A stretch of 64,000 bases of DNA, taken from positions 17,939 to 81,938 of the forward strand of contig JAIQDT010009160.1 of NCBI GenBank assembly GCA_021521415.1, read 5' to 3'. The notes beneath the pieces were generated by a model, which did not search any database, had not been told where the DNA came from, and saw only the letters and a list, made by a program, of their open reading frames with translations. Shown one piece after another: positions 22,525 through 34,899 of this stretch; the stretch's first letter is position 1; every line of letters starts with the position of its first letter. The DNA comes from Bidens hawaiensis (taxonomy: Eukaryota; Streptophyta; Magnoliopsida; Asterales; Asteraceae). The position numbers were made by a program, and so were the translations under genes.

Positions 22525-24247
22525 CACACTCGATTTTAGTTTATTCAAATATCACATAATTAACATTATTGATGTATAATCAAAGTACATCCTTCTAATT
22601 TTGTTATGTCACATTTATTTTTACCTAAAGTTATTTATTTTTTAAAAGATGAAAAATATCTTCTTACACCGTTTAAGTTTTGGCAAAACCTCCTTCCCCA
22701 AAGCACTCCACTAATCAAATATTTCATTAAAATATTCTTAAGAGTAACCTCCCCTTTTTAGTATAAATAAGAATCTACTCCCACCCCTTTCATTCTTTAC
22801 ACCACCCTTTGATAAGTTCAAGAGATTATTTTTCAATTTCAAATGTAGGATTTTAATTATTCATGACTTTTTCATCTTACTTCTATTTATTTTAATTCTT
22901 GTCCGTACTAGTTAATCAAATAGTCACATAACCATAACACAATCATGTATAGGAATCCAATTAATCCATACACCATGGTGTATAGGGTGGATGAGACAAA
23001 GAACACAAGGAGATGATCGATTACACGAAGGTCACAGTTGAAACGCTCTTATATCTTTATGTATTTGTTTTGAATCTTTATTTTTATTCAAATGACCCAA
23101 GGATTTTTGATGATATATGCTCATAAATATTATATAATCATGTCCAAAAAAGTCCGTAATTTTATTTCTTCAAAATCCTTTTTGAAATCGTTAAAATATT
23201 GCTTCTAGCAATATTTGAGTTTTGGCATTAGATATAGATGTCAAAGAAATAGGAATATCTTGTTCATAACAAACTGAAAAAGTGTAATACCATCTATGAT
23301 ACATTTCATTGAAATACGGTTTTAAAAGCTATTTTTAAGCATGTTAATTCATTTGTATGAATTCGCAATCAATATTTTATAAACAGTGCGCAAATTTGTA
23401 CCCTATGATTTACATGGTTGTTTGGGCCTATTAAGGTTAAGAATTTGTAAAACATTTCCAAATAAAAGTTGTTCAAAACATTCTTATTTAATAGATTTGA
23501 AAGTCTTGATTTATAATAAAATTGTCTGATTTATTCATTTAATTTAGTATTATTTAAAATTTACAATCCCGATAGTTATTCTTTAATTATTATATTTTGT
23601 TTATTTATAGTTCGTGAGGTTCTATTGATCATTTTCTTTAACGTGCTTTCGGTTGTCATTCCAAGTTTAGCTTTAATCTCAAAGGTGAGTTTTTCACACC
23701 CCCTTTCTACTCTTTTACTACTTTTGGGGGTAGCATATACATCCTATCCAATTACAATTTTGTTTATTCATTATTTACAAACTACAATTTGTTACATGGA
23801 CTTGTGTGTTTATTTGCTTACTTGCTCAAAGATTATGTGCTCATGGTTTCCTCATTGAGTATGATCATACGCCCCCCTTTGCGCTCAAGACATTTGTTGT
23901 TATGAGTGGAAAAGGGCCTCACTAGAAAGGACTTTACTTGCCCATTTACACTTTTTCATTGAAATTGTATGTTTTTTATGTACTTATATCAAACTTGTGG
24001 AAACTCACCAGCTATTCATTTAGTTGACATTATTTTCCATATATGCTACAGGTACATTTATTCAAAGTTGAGACAAGAAGAAGACACTAGAACTTAAGTT
24101 ATATTGATAAATGGACAAGTTGTTACAAATTTGTGTACTTGATGTTTAAATAAATAAATGATAATATTGTCACTTAATGGTGTCATATGTGTTTTGAGCA
24201 ATCTGTACGTCACACTCAGGCGTTTCCGCTTTAGCAGGGCTGTTACA
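22340..24247 (+). repeat. 5' LTR of element B
   Basis: 1908 bp, TGTAACATTCG to GGCTGTTACA. Contains a (TA)n run at 22481-22521, AGTATAAATAAGAA (TATA-like, about 22759), and a conserved CTCAAAGGTGAGTTTTTCAC segment that resembles a splice donor. Near 23920 it lacks about 100 bp present in the other LTR. Confidence 0.85.
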
Positions 24248-24446
24248 GATTGGTATCTGAGCCGTGACTATAAGATAGGACATTAGACGTAGTGTCCTAG
24301 TTGGTTATAGCTAATTTTTATTTATTTAGGGTTGCATCATTATAAATTATGTAGGCCTTATTTGATTGTTCTATACACATTAATTGGTTATTATGGATTT
24401 GTTTATGCCTCATGTACACAAATGTTGTTATACTTTGCCTCATATA
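24248..24446 (+). other. PBS and start of the internal region of element B
   Basis: GATTGGTATCTGAGCC gives the tRNA primer-binding site. The next 180 bp (GACATTAGACGTAGTGTCC) are noncoding leader, interrupted at 24447 by copia C. Confidence 0.75.
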
Positions 24447-25261
24447 TGTTGGAATTGATCTGCCCAAGACACATATTTGAGTTGATGTGGCTAGTACGTA
24501 TTGATCCAAGTCAGGTCATACCCAATAACAAGCTAGAAAAACACCACGATATTTATTATTAGATTTGATCTAAGTAATAATATCAACACTTATATTTGGA
24601 AAATGGGTTTTCTAAATTTTTGCATTTGTGTGTAAAATAAATTATATGGATAATTTACGAGAGACGTTATTTATTCGATAAGTAACAAAACATGTTTAAG
24701 TAAATTGAAGAAAATCGAAAAGGTTTTTGGGGGGAAAAGCCCCATGGGGCCGGCCACCTCTCTCTCTCCTCTTTCCCTTTTGTTTGTTTCCATAACATGC
24801 AAGAAATATGTATGGGTGTGTAAGGGAATTACTTACATAACACACTACACTCTCTCACACACATATTGCTCTCTCTCTCTCTCTCTCTCTTTTCTTCTCC
24901 CATCGGAACCAAGAACAAGAGGAAGAAGAAGAACAAGGTTGTTCTTGCAAGTGTTGGATCCTAGCAACCAAAGGCGTTTGTTAGAGCTTGTCGGGTATAC
25001 AAGCTTGAGGAGTCCTTTCCTTGGATTCTAGCCGTTCATAACCTTCATCCCTTTCGGTTTTCTGGACTTGAAGGTATGTATGATAAACACCCTATGGTTG
25101 TGTTCTTGATAGCTTCATAATCGTATATGGATCCTGGATAGGGTTATACATAATCGGGTTTATGTATTTGGTAAAAACAAGATTTAAAACTAACATCTTC
25201 CGCTGCGTTTTCCTTAATAATTGGTTATTTTGGACTTTGATAATCTTGCTAAAACCTAACA
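24447..25261 (+). repeat. 5' LTR of copia element C
   Basis: 815 bp, TGTTGGAATTG to ACCTAACA. Has a CT microsatellite at about 24872-24890 and the R-U5 segment with CCTAGCAACCAAAGG. Followed at 25262 by ATAGCATCAAGAGC, a primer-binding site resembling the initiator tRNA-Met type. Confidence 0.9.
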
Positions 25262-26232
25262 ATAGCATCAAGAGCCGCTTATACGATTACATGCTTCAAA
25301 ATGGGTTCTAAAGTGCTCGGGTTTGATGGTATTCTTTACCATTTTGGCCGAGGACTTTAGGCATTTTGGTTGCCCCTTGTTTTTCCAAGTTCATGACATA
25401 CATGCATGTGGTAAAAATCCGGAAAAATGGTCATTTGGTTACCAAATCTTGCTCTGGCCAAAAACTCTTGGTTGGGAACCAAAGGTTTTTGGTCTAGCCG
25501 AAATCACAAAATACCTGGGATGTCGGTCTGGCCGAGAACTCTTGTTCTCGGTTGACCGAAAAACACTGGTTCTCGGTTGGACCGAGAACTTATGGTTGTA
25601 AACTATAGTTCTCGGTGTTGACCGAAAACAAGTTCTCGGCGTTGACCGAGAACAATAGGTTCTCGGTGAACCAAAGCTTCCGGGCCCAAAACTCTGAAGC
25701 TTTAGTCTTCTGGCCGAGAACTATGTGTTCTCTGTTTTAAGCCGAGAACTAAGTTAAAGGTGAACCATTTCTGGTCAAGGGTTGACCTGCCTGGTCAAAG
25801 GTTGACCTGTTTGTGCGGATGTTTATAACCTAGCCATGACCTTGTGTACATTGAAGAATTATCGTTTGTGATTTGTACATTTGGATGTAATATTCTTTAT
25901 TCGGGTGGTAATCTATTTATTCTTTCAAATGGTTTGTAATAATGAGTAGAATAGTTGTACTTCCTTTTACTAGACAAAATGTATTAGGATATATTTTGTA
26001 AAAGAAGATGCAACTACCACATTCTTGGATCAAGCCCAATTAAAGAAGATGGATCACAACGAGAAGTGAACTCTTGAAGCATTTGGATGCGGAGTCAAGT
26101 GGGAGTTCACCATCTCATACCTTGTGGGTCAACAAGTGTTATCAATTTAGATGGCTATTGTTATGAACATGTGTTTTGTATTTTATGCTTGTTTGATTGT
26201 TTTGTTTTACTGTTTTATCTTGCTTGGATGAT
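25262..26232 (+). other. leader of element C with alternating hairpin-forming motif array
   Basis: Noncoding 5' leader between PBS and gag; it continues after the solo LTR at 29417. From 25532 to 25749 there are 13 alternating arms, CCGAGAAC (or CCGAAAAC) then GTTCTCGG, mostly 4-20 bp apart; neighbouring arms can pair. Also TGGTCAA(G)GGTTGACCTG twice at 25770-25812, another self-complementary pair. Retroelement leaders are where dimerisation and packaging signals sit; that role here is inference. Confidence 0.75.
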
Positions 26233-29200
26233 TGTAACACCCCGTAACCGCAGCGGAAACGTAAACGCGATGCAACAGACACCTCTGATATCAACCACAT
26301 TGTTTATAAAGACAACTGAATACATTAATATACTTCAAATTACATTATCTTATATTTCATTACCGTCTAGGTGATACACACATCATACAATACTATACAC
26401 AATTCTATTTGTTATAATGTATCCTAATATCCTGCACGCAAATCTTACACACATCAAGCACTTAGCACGTAAGCAATCACTTCATCTTATTGTACCTGAA
26501 AAACATGTGAGAAAACGGGTCAACTACGAATAGTTGGTGAGTTTCACAATTTGAGTAACCATGATAAATCCATATCAAAATATAATATTATCTGGGGACA
26601 CTGTTAACCCAGTACTGTACTCATTCCGGGGGCAATGTTAACCCAGAATTACGATGTAATTATGCTGAGCCCTCAAGTGAAACCTCTGACTATCACACAC
26701 AACCCCCGTGGCATATCCCCCGCCCACGGGCCCATTGCATATCCCCCCCCACGGAACTGCCCCAAACCGCTATGTCTAACATTACATAGCAAAATAAATA
26801 ACAACAAAATAGACATGTGCAACTGGCTGGGAAACATCAGCAAATCCATGCCGGACCAGTTGGGTTTGTCAAACCAATAGTACTATCCACACTCTACCGG
26901 CTTTCAGTTAATCACTCGTGTTCCGGGGCCTTAGAATGTTAGCAACTCAGACAATTACCATCTTAGTACATTTCCATACGATTCCCGTACAATAAAATAT
27001 ATATAAATCCACGCAAATCCATGCGTTCAGTATGTACTTAAACATTTCAGTAAAAACATGCTTCGGCCCCGAGAAAATATTCGAAAACAGTTCAGAAAAA
27101 GGGGCTCGTGAAACTCACCTTAGCACATGCAAGCATGTAACAACAATCATTATCAGTTAACACGTCCAATCTGTAATATGATCCCTACGATCGTTACTAT
27201 ACACTCATTATTAATATAACTTTAACAAAGTTAACCGGTACATCTGGGGACACTGTTAACCCAGCACTGTACCCGTTCTGGGGGCAAGGTTAACCCAGAA
27301 ACACTTCTCCGGACTCAGATTGTGATGTCGTTTAGAGTTCAACAGTCAAATTTTCTAATAGCTTGTTTTCCCCGTTTTGCGTGCCTAGCACGGTTACCCG
27401 TTTTTATGTTTCAAAAATGAGTTTGGTCACACACGACCCGAGAGTAGTGGTTGACTGATAATTTAATTAAAAATGTTAAATTAGAGCTCGGTTTAGACGT
27501 CCCGATTGGCCGCGGGACTCGTTTCCGTCTTTGGCGTACCGGAAACTGTTAAAATAGGTTAAAATTACTCAAATCATCCGAATTATGTTCGGATGATTTA
27601 TTTTTACTTGTTTAACTCAATTATATGAAAATAGTTCATTTTTAGGGTTTTTATACACCAGTCAGCTCGCTTAAGCGAACTTCACCGGTTTACGCGTTTT
27701 AACTTTAAAAGTTTGATAATTAGCACAAATAATTATCCGTTTAATCTCGGATCTTGAAATTTTGTAAAAATCACTTTTTAACAGTGGGGAATTTTATAAA
27801 AATATTTCCAGAATTAATTCTTATATTTAAAATTTATTTATCTATTTTTTAAACACCATTTAAACACTAAATATGTCGTAAATACCAAACGATCTTTGAA
27901 AAATCCCAAATTTCTCCTGGATGTCCCCTGCCATCCACATAGTCCCCTGTAATTTTTCCAGAACCAAAATCTTTCTTTACATGCCCTTTCCACTAAAACC
28001 GAGCTAGAAAACCCTAGAACTCGTTTAACCGAAAAGTCTACTTAGACTTCTCCAACTGACCTCAAATTTTGTGTGTGACTTATAAATGATAAAAAAAGCT
28101 TATCTGCAATTTTCCAGAATTTTTCATTATATTTAACTATTTTTCACCATTTTTAGCCAAAACCGAGCATTAAATTCACCAAATATTCATCCTTTATCCA
28201 AAAATTACCAACACTTCACAGAACTCTTATTTTCATGTGTAGAACATCCCTGTAAATTTTCATGACCTAACTCTAAACCATCAACAATCTGTCCCAAAAC
28301 ACATACACCGAACATAAACCGAATATACCTTTCGTTTTCCGCCACTACAAGATACAAACTCGTCTTTCCGCCTTATCTACCACTAAACACAGAGCCTACA
28401 AACAACATACCACAATACCAAGCAAGTTACACTCACGATCAAGCCATTTCTTTCACGGTTTCGGTTATGATTCCAAAAACAAAGATTTAACCGTAAAAAT
28501 TCGTTTTTGATTCGTTTAACGCCTTTCTTGGACCAAGATCCCTTGTATAACCCGTATACATCACTTGATCATGCAAGAATCGGTTTTCATCTTTGAAACC
28601 TCATTTTCTTGCAATTAAACTCAAGAAACAAATATGGAAACGTGATTAACTCGATTCTTTACCTTGTTTTCTTGCTACAAAGTCTCGGTTTTGGATCATA
28701 ATATGGAAAGAGTTGATGAATGTTGAGAAGTTTGATGAGAAAAAAAAAATGAAATGGGGAATGACCCCCCTTGGTTCCGATCGGGATTTTGAGAGGGTGG
28801 GGTGGGACCCACCTTTTCATCCTAGGCCACATGTTTGGATTCTCGTAATCCGGATAATGTTTTGGATAATCTGTTTCAGTTCGTTTTTAACTTAAAGGTT
28901 TAATTCGGCTAAAAACGAGGCTAAAACGGTCGTTTTTCGGCTTACAAATGAAATTTATATAAAACCGATTTAAAAACTTTAAAAACTTAAACCGTGACAT
29001 TTATTAAGTTAAAACATCATATCATTAATTATCGCGCATCTTTTTCGGCTTGATCGATCATCTCTTGCTCGGTCTGGTATTAAAGGTTTCGTTTAATGTA
29101 CCGACGTACCATTAAATCGAAATTCTTTTTCTGTGCTTTAATTCACTTATCCCGAAGCTTTAATACTTCATAAACATCACTAAATATCATATATCTCGTC

Positions 29201-29411
29201 TATAATTGAACCCTCGATTCGTTCGGGTTTCAATGACTATCGATCGATTAATCGCATATTCAATACGATGAATTATATATTCACGTACGATCAATACAGT
29301 GAACCATGTATTCTCGTATAATTACCATGGTAACTCATGTACCCGACATTAAATATGACGTAACTATTGTCTACCGGTTAGGGTATACCGGGTTTCGTCG
29401 GAATCGTTACA
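26233..29411 (-). mobile_element. solo LTR (3.2 kb) inserted in the leader of element C
   Basis: TGTAACACCCCG to CGTTACA, flanked by ATGAT (26228-26232 and 29412-29416). No ORF or PBS/PPT inside. Related to the solo LTR at 14081: same terminal layout and the same GGTCAACTACGAATAGTTGG block, with GCGGAAACG near its left end. It reads as minus orientation relative to B. It contains a repeated block (TCTGGGGACACTGTTAACCC) at about 26590 and 27243. I see no coding content. Confidence 0.85.
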
Positions 29412-29416
29412 ATGAT

Positions 29417-30126
29417 ACAATTAAAATCGACAACTAGCATAAATGTGATTCCTTTGAAATTATTAAGTTATAAAATTGGTTTTATTAACTATTAATGATT
29501 TCACAATAAAATGGGTTTTATTAATGGAATTTGAAATTGGTTTTTCAAAGGTACCATACATTTGAATGCTTGCAAATGAAAGGTATGACAAATAGTTTTT
29601 CAATCTAGAATTTTGAAAACTAAAATCCCTTTTATAAACAAGTTGAACACCATCCTTTTACACGACACTTAAGTCACTTGTAGACTTGATAGTGGGGTAG
29701 GGTCACCTAACCACATTTAAGAAAGCTTGTGATCTTAAGGTGGTTTTTCAAATACTTTTGGCATTAGGGTCACCTAACCACTTGTATGAGTGTCACACGT
29801 GTGTGTAAGTAGGACGACTTGATTTGGAAACCATGACTATAGGGTGACCTTAACATGGCATTCAAAGGTGTTGATGGGATTAAACATACCAACTAAACAT
29901 ATGATGTTTAACCGATCCCATAAAACTATAAGTTTTGCAATCGTCAAACGTTGACTACCTTGTTAATTCGAATAGTGGGATAAAGGTCACCTAACTACTA
30001 TTTGAATGAAACGTTGGATTCTAGATTTTAATCAATAATTGTATTGGAGACATTAAAGGGTATTAAAGATTAAAATTTTATTGATATCGAAAATACTAAA
30101 TTGAACTTTGTTAAACTCTTTTATAG
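29417..30126 (+). other. second part of the leader of element C
   Basis: Noncoding. GGTCACCTAACCAC or close variants occur at about 29701, 29768 and 29985, with GGGTGACC near 29840. The region ends CTCTTTTATAG immediately before the gag ATG, which looks like a splice acceptor, so a leader intron is possible but unproven. Confidence 0.6.
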
Positions 30127-31030
30127 ATGGCCGCAAACAACGCACCGAACGCAATTATCCCACCTATGCATAACTTGTCACTGAGATCCATTCTAGATAA
30201 GGATCGTCTAAACTATAATAACTTCATGGACTGGTATCGAAACTTGAGAATTGTTCTCAAGCAAGAAAAGAAGTCTTACATTTTAGACGACCCTATTCCC
30301 GATGAACCCGATGTCATAACTTGGATGCCTATGCGGATTGGCTCAAATACACCAAGGATTTGGTGCAAGTTTCTTGCCTCATGTTGAGAACAATGATTCC
30401 CGAGTTCCAAAAGGATTTCGAGAATCATGGGGCGTATGACATGATTACCCAGCTTAAGGAAATGTTCCTTACTAAAGCTAGTGTTGAACGTTTCGAAATG
30501 ATTCGAGCGCTTCATGCATGTCATATGGAACAATCTGTATCATCTTATGTGCTTAAGATGAAAAGCCACATTGATTGGCTTGAACGGCTTAACTGTCCCG
30601 TCTCAAAAGAGTTAGCCACGGATTTGATACTGAACGGCCTAACTAAAAGGTTCGAGACATTCGTCATGAACTACAACATGAATGGATGGGACAAAAGCAT
30701 TGGTGAGCTTCACGCAATGCTTAAGACAGCCGAATCCGGCATGGGTAAAAAGGTTTTACCCGTTCTTGCGATCAATGAGGGTGGCTCTAAGAATAGGCAT
30801 CACCCTGAACCCAAGGCAACGGTTGCTATGGGTATAGGGCAAGTCAAGAAAGGGTTCAAAGGAAAGGCAAAAGCGGAACCAAAACCAAAGAAGCTAAAGG
30901 TTAGCGCTGAGGATCCGTGCTTTGATTGTGGTTAGATTGGTCACTGGATGAGAAATTGTCCGACCTATCTCAAAGAGTTGAAAGCTAAGAGGGATGCAGG
31001 GCAAACCTCAGGTACAACTTTCATGATCCA
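30127..31030 (+). pseudogene. copia gag with zinc knuckle (element C)
   Basis: Starts ATG at 30127 (MAANNAPNAIIPPMHNLSLR), then ILDKDRLNYNNFMDWYRNLRI, the usual N-terminal copia gag wording. A one-base shift near 30320 moves the frame to 30321-30935, which holds the central capsid part (QVSCLMLRTMIPEFQKDFE, MEQSVSSYVLKMKSHIDWL, ELATDLILNGL) and a Lys-rich tail. The zinc knuckle CFDCG.IGHWMRNC is interrupted by TAG at 30934-30936, in place of its residue after Gly. Role: capsid assembly and RNA binding. Confidence 0.9.
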
Positions 31031-31389
31031 CATTGATCATAATATTTTCTAACACATGGGTATTGGATACCGGATGTAGAACTCACATCTGCAATTCATT
31101 GCAGGGGTTCAAAAGAAGAAATGATGTGAAGAAAGGAGATATAAGTAGATTCATGGGCAATGGAGCAAAGGTTGACGTCCAAGCCCGAGGAGATTATGTT
31201 TTAAAGCTTCCAAATGGTTTGGAAATTGTTTTGAAAAACATTCTATATTCCCCTAGTTTGACTAGGAATATTATCTCTATTTCTGTATTAAGACAATCTG
31301 GTTATGATTTTAAGTTTGTTGACAATGGTATTTATGTTTTCATGGATAATGTCTTTTATTTTAAAGCAATGCCGTTTAATGGCATTTGA
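31031..31389 (+). pseudogene. copia aspartic protease (element C)
   Basis: Frame 31033-31389 carries the copia retropepsin: NTWVLDTGCRTHICNSLQ with the active-site D-T-G, then GNGAKVDVQARGDYVLKLP and the conserved LKNILYSPSLTRNIISISVL. A stop at 31387-31389, after NGI, precedes the GAG-pre-integrase segment. The enzyme would cut the gag-pol polyprotein. The active site itself looks intact. Confidence 0.85.
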
Positions 31390-32529
31390 GAATTAATTCA
31401 TGATGACTCATACATTGATAACTCGTTGTACCATGCTAACACCAAAAGACTCCACATGGATTTGAGTAATACTTTTCTTTGGCATTGTCGTCTTGGTCAT
31501 ATAAACAAAAATCGCATTCATACACTACGAAAGAATGGTCTTTTGAAATCAAATGTTGATTCATTTGATGAATGTGAATCTTGTTTATTGGGAAAAATGA
31601 CCAAGGAACCCTTTAGTGGAACTAATGAAAGGGCGAAAGACTTATTAGGCATCATACATTCGGATGTATGTGGACCTTTTAGGACAATGACAAGAAATGG
31701 TGAAAGATACTTCATTACCTTTACCGACGATTTTAGTCGCTATGGGTATGTGTTCTTGTTAAGACACAAAAATGAGGCCTTTGAAATGTTCAAAGTCTTC
31801 CAAAATGAAGTACAAAATCAACTCAACAGGACAATCAAAGTACTACGTTCCGATAGAGGAGGTGAATACCTAAATGATGCGTTTGTAGAACATCTTAGGA
31901 GTTGTGGGATTGTCTCACAACTTACTCCACCTGGAACACCACAACATAATGGTGTGTCTGAGAGGACGAATCAAACTTTATTGGATATGGTTCGATCCAT
32001 GATGGCTAGAAGCTCGTTACCTCTATCATTTTGGGGTTTCTCTGTGATTTCCGCAGCCCGTATTTTAAATATGGCACCAACCAAGAAAGTGGATATGATA
32101 CCTTTTGAAATATGCCATGGAAGGGCTCCATCATTATCATTTTTAAAGGTATGGGGTTGTGAGGCTTATGTTAAGATCTACACCACTGACAAACTTGAAT
32201 GCCGGTCCACTAAGTGTGTATTTGTAGGATATCCAACAGATTTGATGGGATATTATTTTTACAATCCAAGCGAGCATAAAGTGTTTATAGCTCGAAAGGC
32301 AAAGTTCTTGGAAAGAAGGTTCCTTATGGAAGGAGCTGACAGAACTGTGGAACTCGATGAGGATCGAGACCACAATCCGATACACGTTTGGTTGACACTA
32401 GCAATCAGCAAGAGGTTGTTAAGGATGATCAAATGGTTGATCAAAACACACAAAACATTCGCAAATCTGGTAGAATTAGCACCCCACCTGAGTGATTTGG
32501 AATTTTCATGGATGGATGCTATGTGGTAG
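31390..32529 (+). pseudogene. copia integrase (element C)
   Basis: Open frame 31426-32529 with the HHCC zinc-binding segment (WHCRLGHINKNRI ... CESCLLGKM) and the DDE catalytic core. The first Asp is in IIHSDVCGPF, the second in LRSDRGGEYLND, and the Glu is in GVSERTNQTLLDMVR. The C-terminal part has VWGCEAYVKIY and FVGYPTDLMGYYFY. It inserts cDNA into the host chromosome. The frame is broken near 32490-32520, where the RT linker continues in another frame. It is the longest intact pol segment in the window. Confidence 0.9.
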
Positions 32530-33640
32530 ATTCGGATGAACCAACCACATACCGAGATGCAAAGTCACAATCTGATTGTGACAAATGGCTGGAAGCCATG
32601 AATGTTGAGATGCAATCCATGCATGATAACCAAGTTTGGGACTTGGTTGCTCCACCTCTAAATTCAAAACTGGTTGGAAGTAAGTGGGTTTTCAAGAAGA
32701 AAACTGATATGCATGGAAACTTGGATACTTACAAAGCTAGACTTGTAGCAAAGGGTTTCACTCAAACCCAAGGGGTTGATTATGATGAAACTTTCTCGCC
32801 TGTGGCGATGCTGAAGTCTATAAGGATATTGTTTGCCATAGCCGCATATTATGACTATGAGATATGGTAAATGGATGTCAAAACTGCTTTTCTAAATGGC
32901 CATCTTGAGGAAGATGTCTATATGGTTCAGCCTGAAGGTTTTGCCGATCCACAACATCCTAGTAAAGTATGAAAGTTAAAGAAATCAATCTATGGATTGA
33001 AACAAGCATCTAGGAGTTGGAATCGCCGTTTTGATGATGAAGTCAAGAAATTTGGATTCATAAAAACGCTGATGAAGCTTGTGTGTATAAGAAAGCTAGT
33101 GGGAGCATCGTTACCTTTCTGGTATTGTATGTCGATGACATATTGTTATTTGGAAATGACATTCCAACCTTGGAGGGTGTAAAAGTCTGGCTTGGAAGTT
33201 GCTTTTCCATAAAGGATCTTGGTGAAACCGCCTATATTCTGGGAATAAGGATCCATAGGGATAGATCAAGACGGTTGATAGGTTTGAATCAAAGTGCATA
33301 CATTGACAAAATCTTGAAAAGGTTCATTATGGAAAACTCTAAGAAAGGTTTAGTACCTATTCAAAGAGGAACGATGTTGAGTACTTCTCAATGTCCAAGC
33401 TCAAAGGATGAGCAAGACAAAATGAGTGGAATCCCATATGCATCTGCTATAGGATCCATCATGTATGCCATGATTTGCACTAGACCGGATGTGTCATGCG
33501 CTTTGAGCATGACAAGTCGATACCAAAAAAATCCGGGAACTAGCCATTGGATGGCTGTTAAGAGCATATTGAAATACCTTAGGAGGACTAAGGATATGTT
33601 TCTTATATATGGCTCTGGAGATGAAGAACTCGTTGTATAG
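32508..33640 (+). pseudogene. copia reverse transcriptase (element C)
   Basis: From MDGCYVVDSDEPTTYRDAKS through GSKWVFKKKTDMHGNLD, LVAKGFTQTQGVDYDETFSP, (stop TAA at about 32868 where relatives have Gln) [18 protein letters not shown], a TGA at about 32971, KKSIYGLKQASRSWNRRFD, and the catalytic LYVDDILLFGND (33124-33159). It ends with DLGETAYILGIRI and YASAIGSIMYAMICTRPDV. A frameshift lies near 33070. It is the single-copy counterpart of the region triplicated in A. Confidence 0.9.
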
Positions 33641-34120
33641 GGTTACACTTATGCGAGCTTCCAAACTGATCGAGATGATTCTCGATCACAATCGGGATAT
33701 TTTTTCGTTTTCAATGGTGGTGCTGTTTCCTGGAAGAGCGCAAAACAAGACGTGGTAGCCTTGTCCACCACTGAATCTGAATACATCGCTGCCTCCTTGG
33801 CAGCTCAAGAAGTTGCATGGATTAGAAAGTTCATTGCCGATCTAGGAGTGGTCCCTACCATTCAGGACCCTCTAGAAATCTTTTGTGACAACGAGGGTGC
33901 GATTGCTCAAATCAAAGAACCTCGTGCACATCAAAAGACTAGGCACATTGAGCGGAGATTCAACTACATAAGGGATGAAGTTGAAAAAGAAAAGATATGT
34001 ATTCGCAAAGTTCACACTGATCAAAACATTGTGGTCCCACTCACGAAACTCCGTGAAAGGCCGAAGCATGAGGGTCATACTTGCGTCTTAGGAATTCGAT
34101 ATTCTAGTGATTGGATTTGA
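33560..34120 (+). pseudogene. copia RNase H (element C)
   Basis: KYLRRTKDMFLIYGSGDEELVV is followed by a TAG at about 33638, then YTYASFQTDRDDSRSQSG, GGAVSWKSAKQDVVALSTTESEYIAAS (split here by frame), IFCDNEGAIAQIKEP, HQKTRHIERRFNYIRDEVEK and a tail ending YSSDWI (stop 34118-34120). The catalytic Asp of the usual YTDASF motif is Tyr (YTYASF). It would remove template RNA. Confidence 0.9.
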
Positions 34121-34899
34121 TCAAAAATTTTGTATTTGGATATTGGAACAATTTTATTTTAACTCAATCATATGGTTTTGGTTATGATCATGTTCTTGAG
34201 TTATGTTCCATTTTAGTATGTTTAAATTCGTGAATAATTTAAATTATTCTAAACGTCCGTAGTCGATCATAGTTGTGGGAACAAATATGAAAGTAAGACT
34301 ATTATGAACATGGATTGGTAGATATTCATAAGGTATGAATATAGCAAAGGGTTTGCTACCAAGGTTCATAGATATTAATGGGATAAATATTGGATTGACC
34401 CGCCCTCAACTTTACTGCATGGAATCCTTGTGATTTGTGATCATAGGTAAATTTGAGTAAAGGCGAACATCATAGTATCCTCCAACCTGAGATACATATT
34501 GGGTCTTGATATTCATCGACTATTATATTTTGACTTAGTTCTTCACTGCTCTGAAATATGTCAGGACATAAGGCTAAGCTCAAGTATAGTACAAGGTGAT
34601 AATCAGAGACGTATGTAGTCAATAGGGGATTTATCCCTCTTATTCGTTGAGAGTTAAATGTCTAAGGCCTGATAAGTTAAATAAACAGAGAATGATCACT
34701 CTGTGTCTCTGGATTTAACATGACATTTGTGGAAAAAGGATAAATGATTGTTTCACCTAAATCATTTTCAAGTATGGGACTTGAAAGGGATGATGTTATT
34801 GAATGGAACTTAGTCATGCTTATTAGGGATAGTAAACCGTTGTTAGGCGGTGTTTGCTATTTGCATCAATATTCTATGTATCTTGTGCAAGTGGGAGAT
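34121..34899 (+). other. 3' noncoding tail and PPT of element C
   Basis: About 780 bp noncoding, matching the tails of A and E, ending in CAAGTGGGAGAT, the polypurine tract before the LTR. Confidence 0.75.

Noticed and set aside
24705..25031. ORF over the C LTR, also at 35158
   Set aside because: It lies in the R-U5 part of both LTRs and includes a CT microsatellite. The two LTR copies do not keep the frame.
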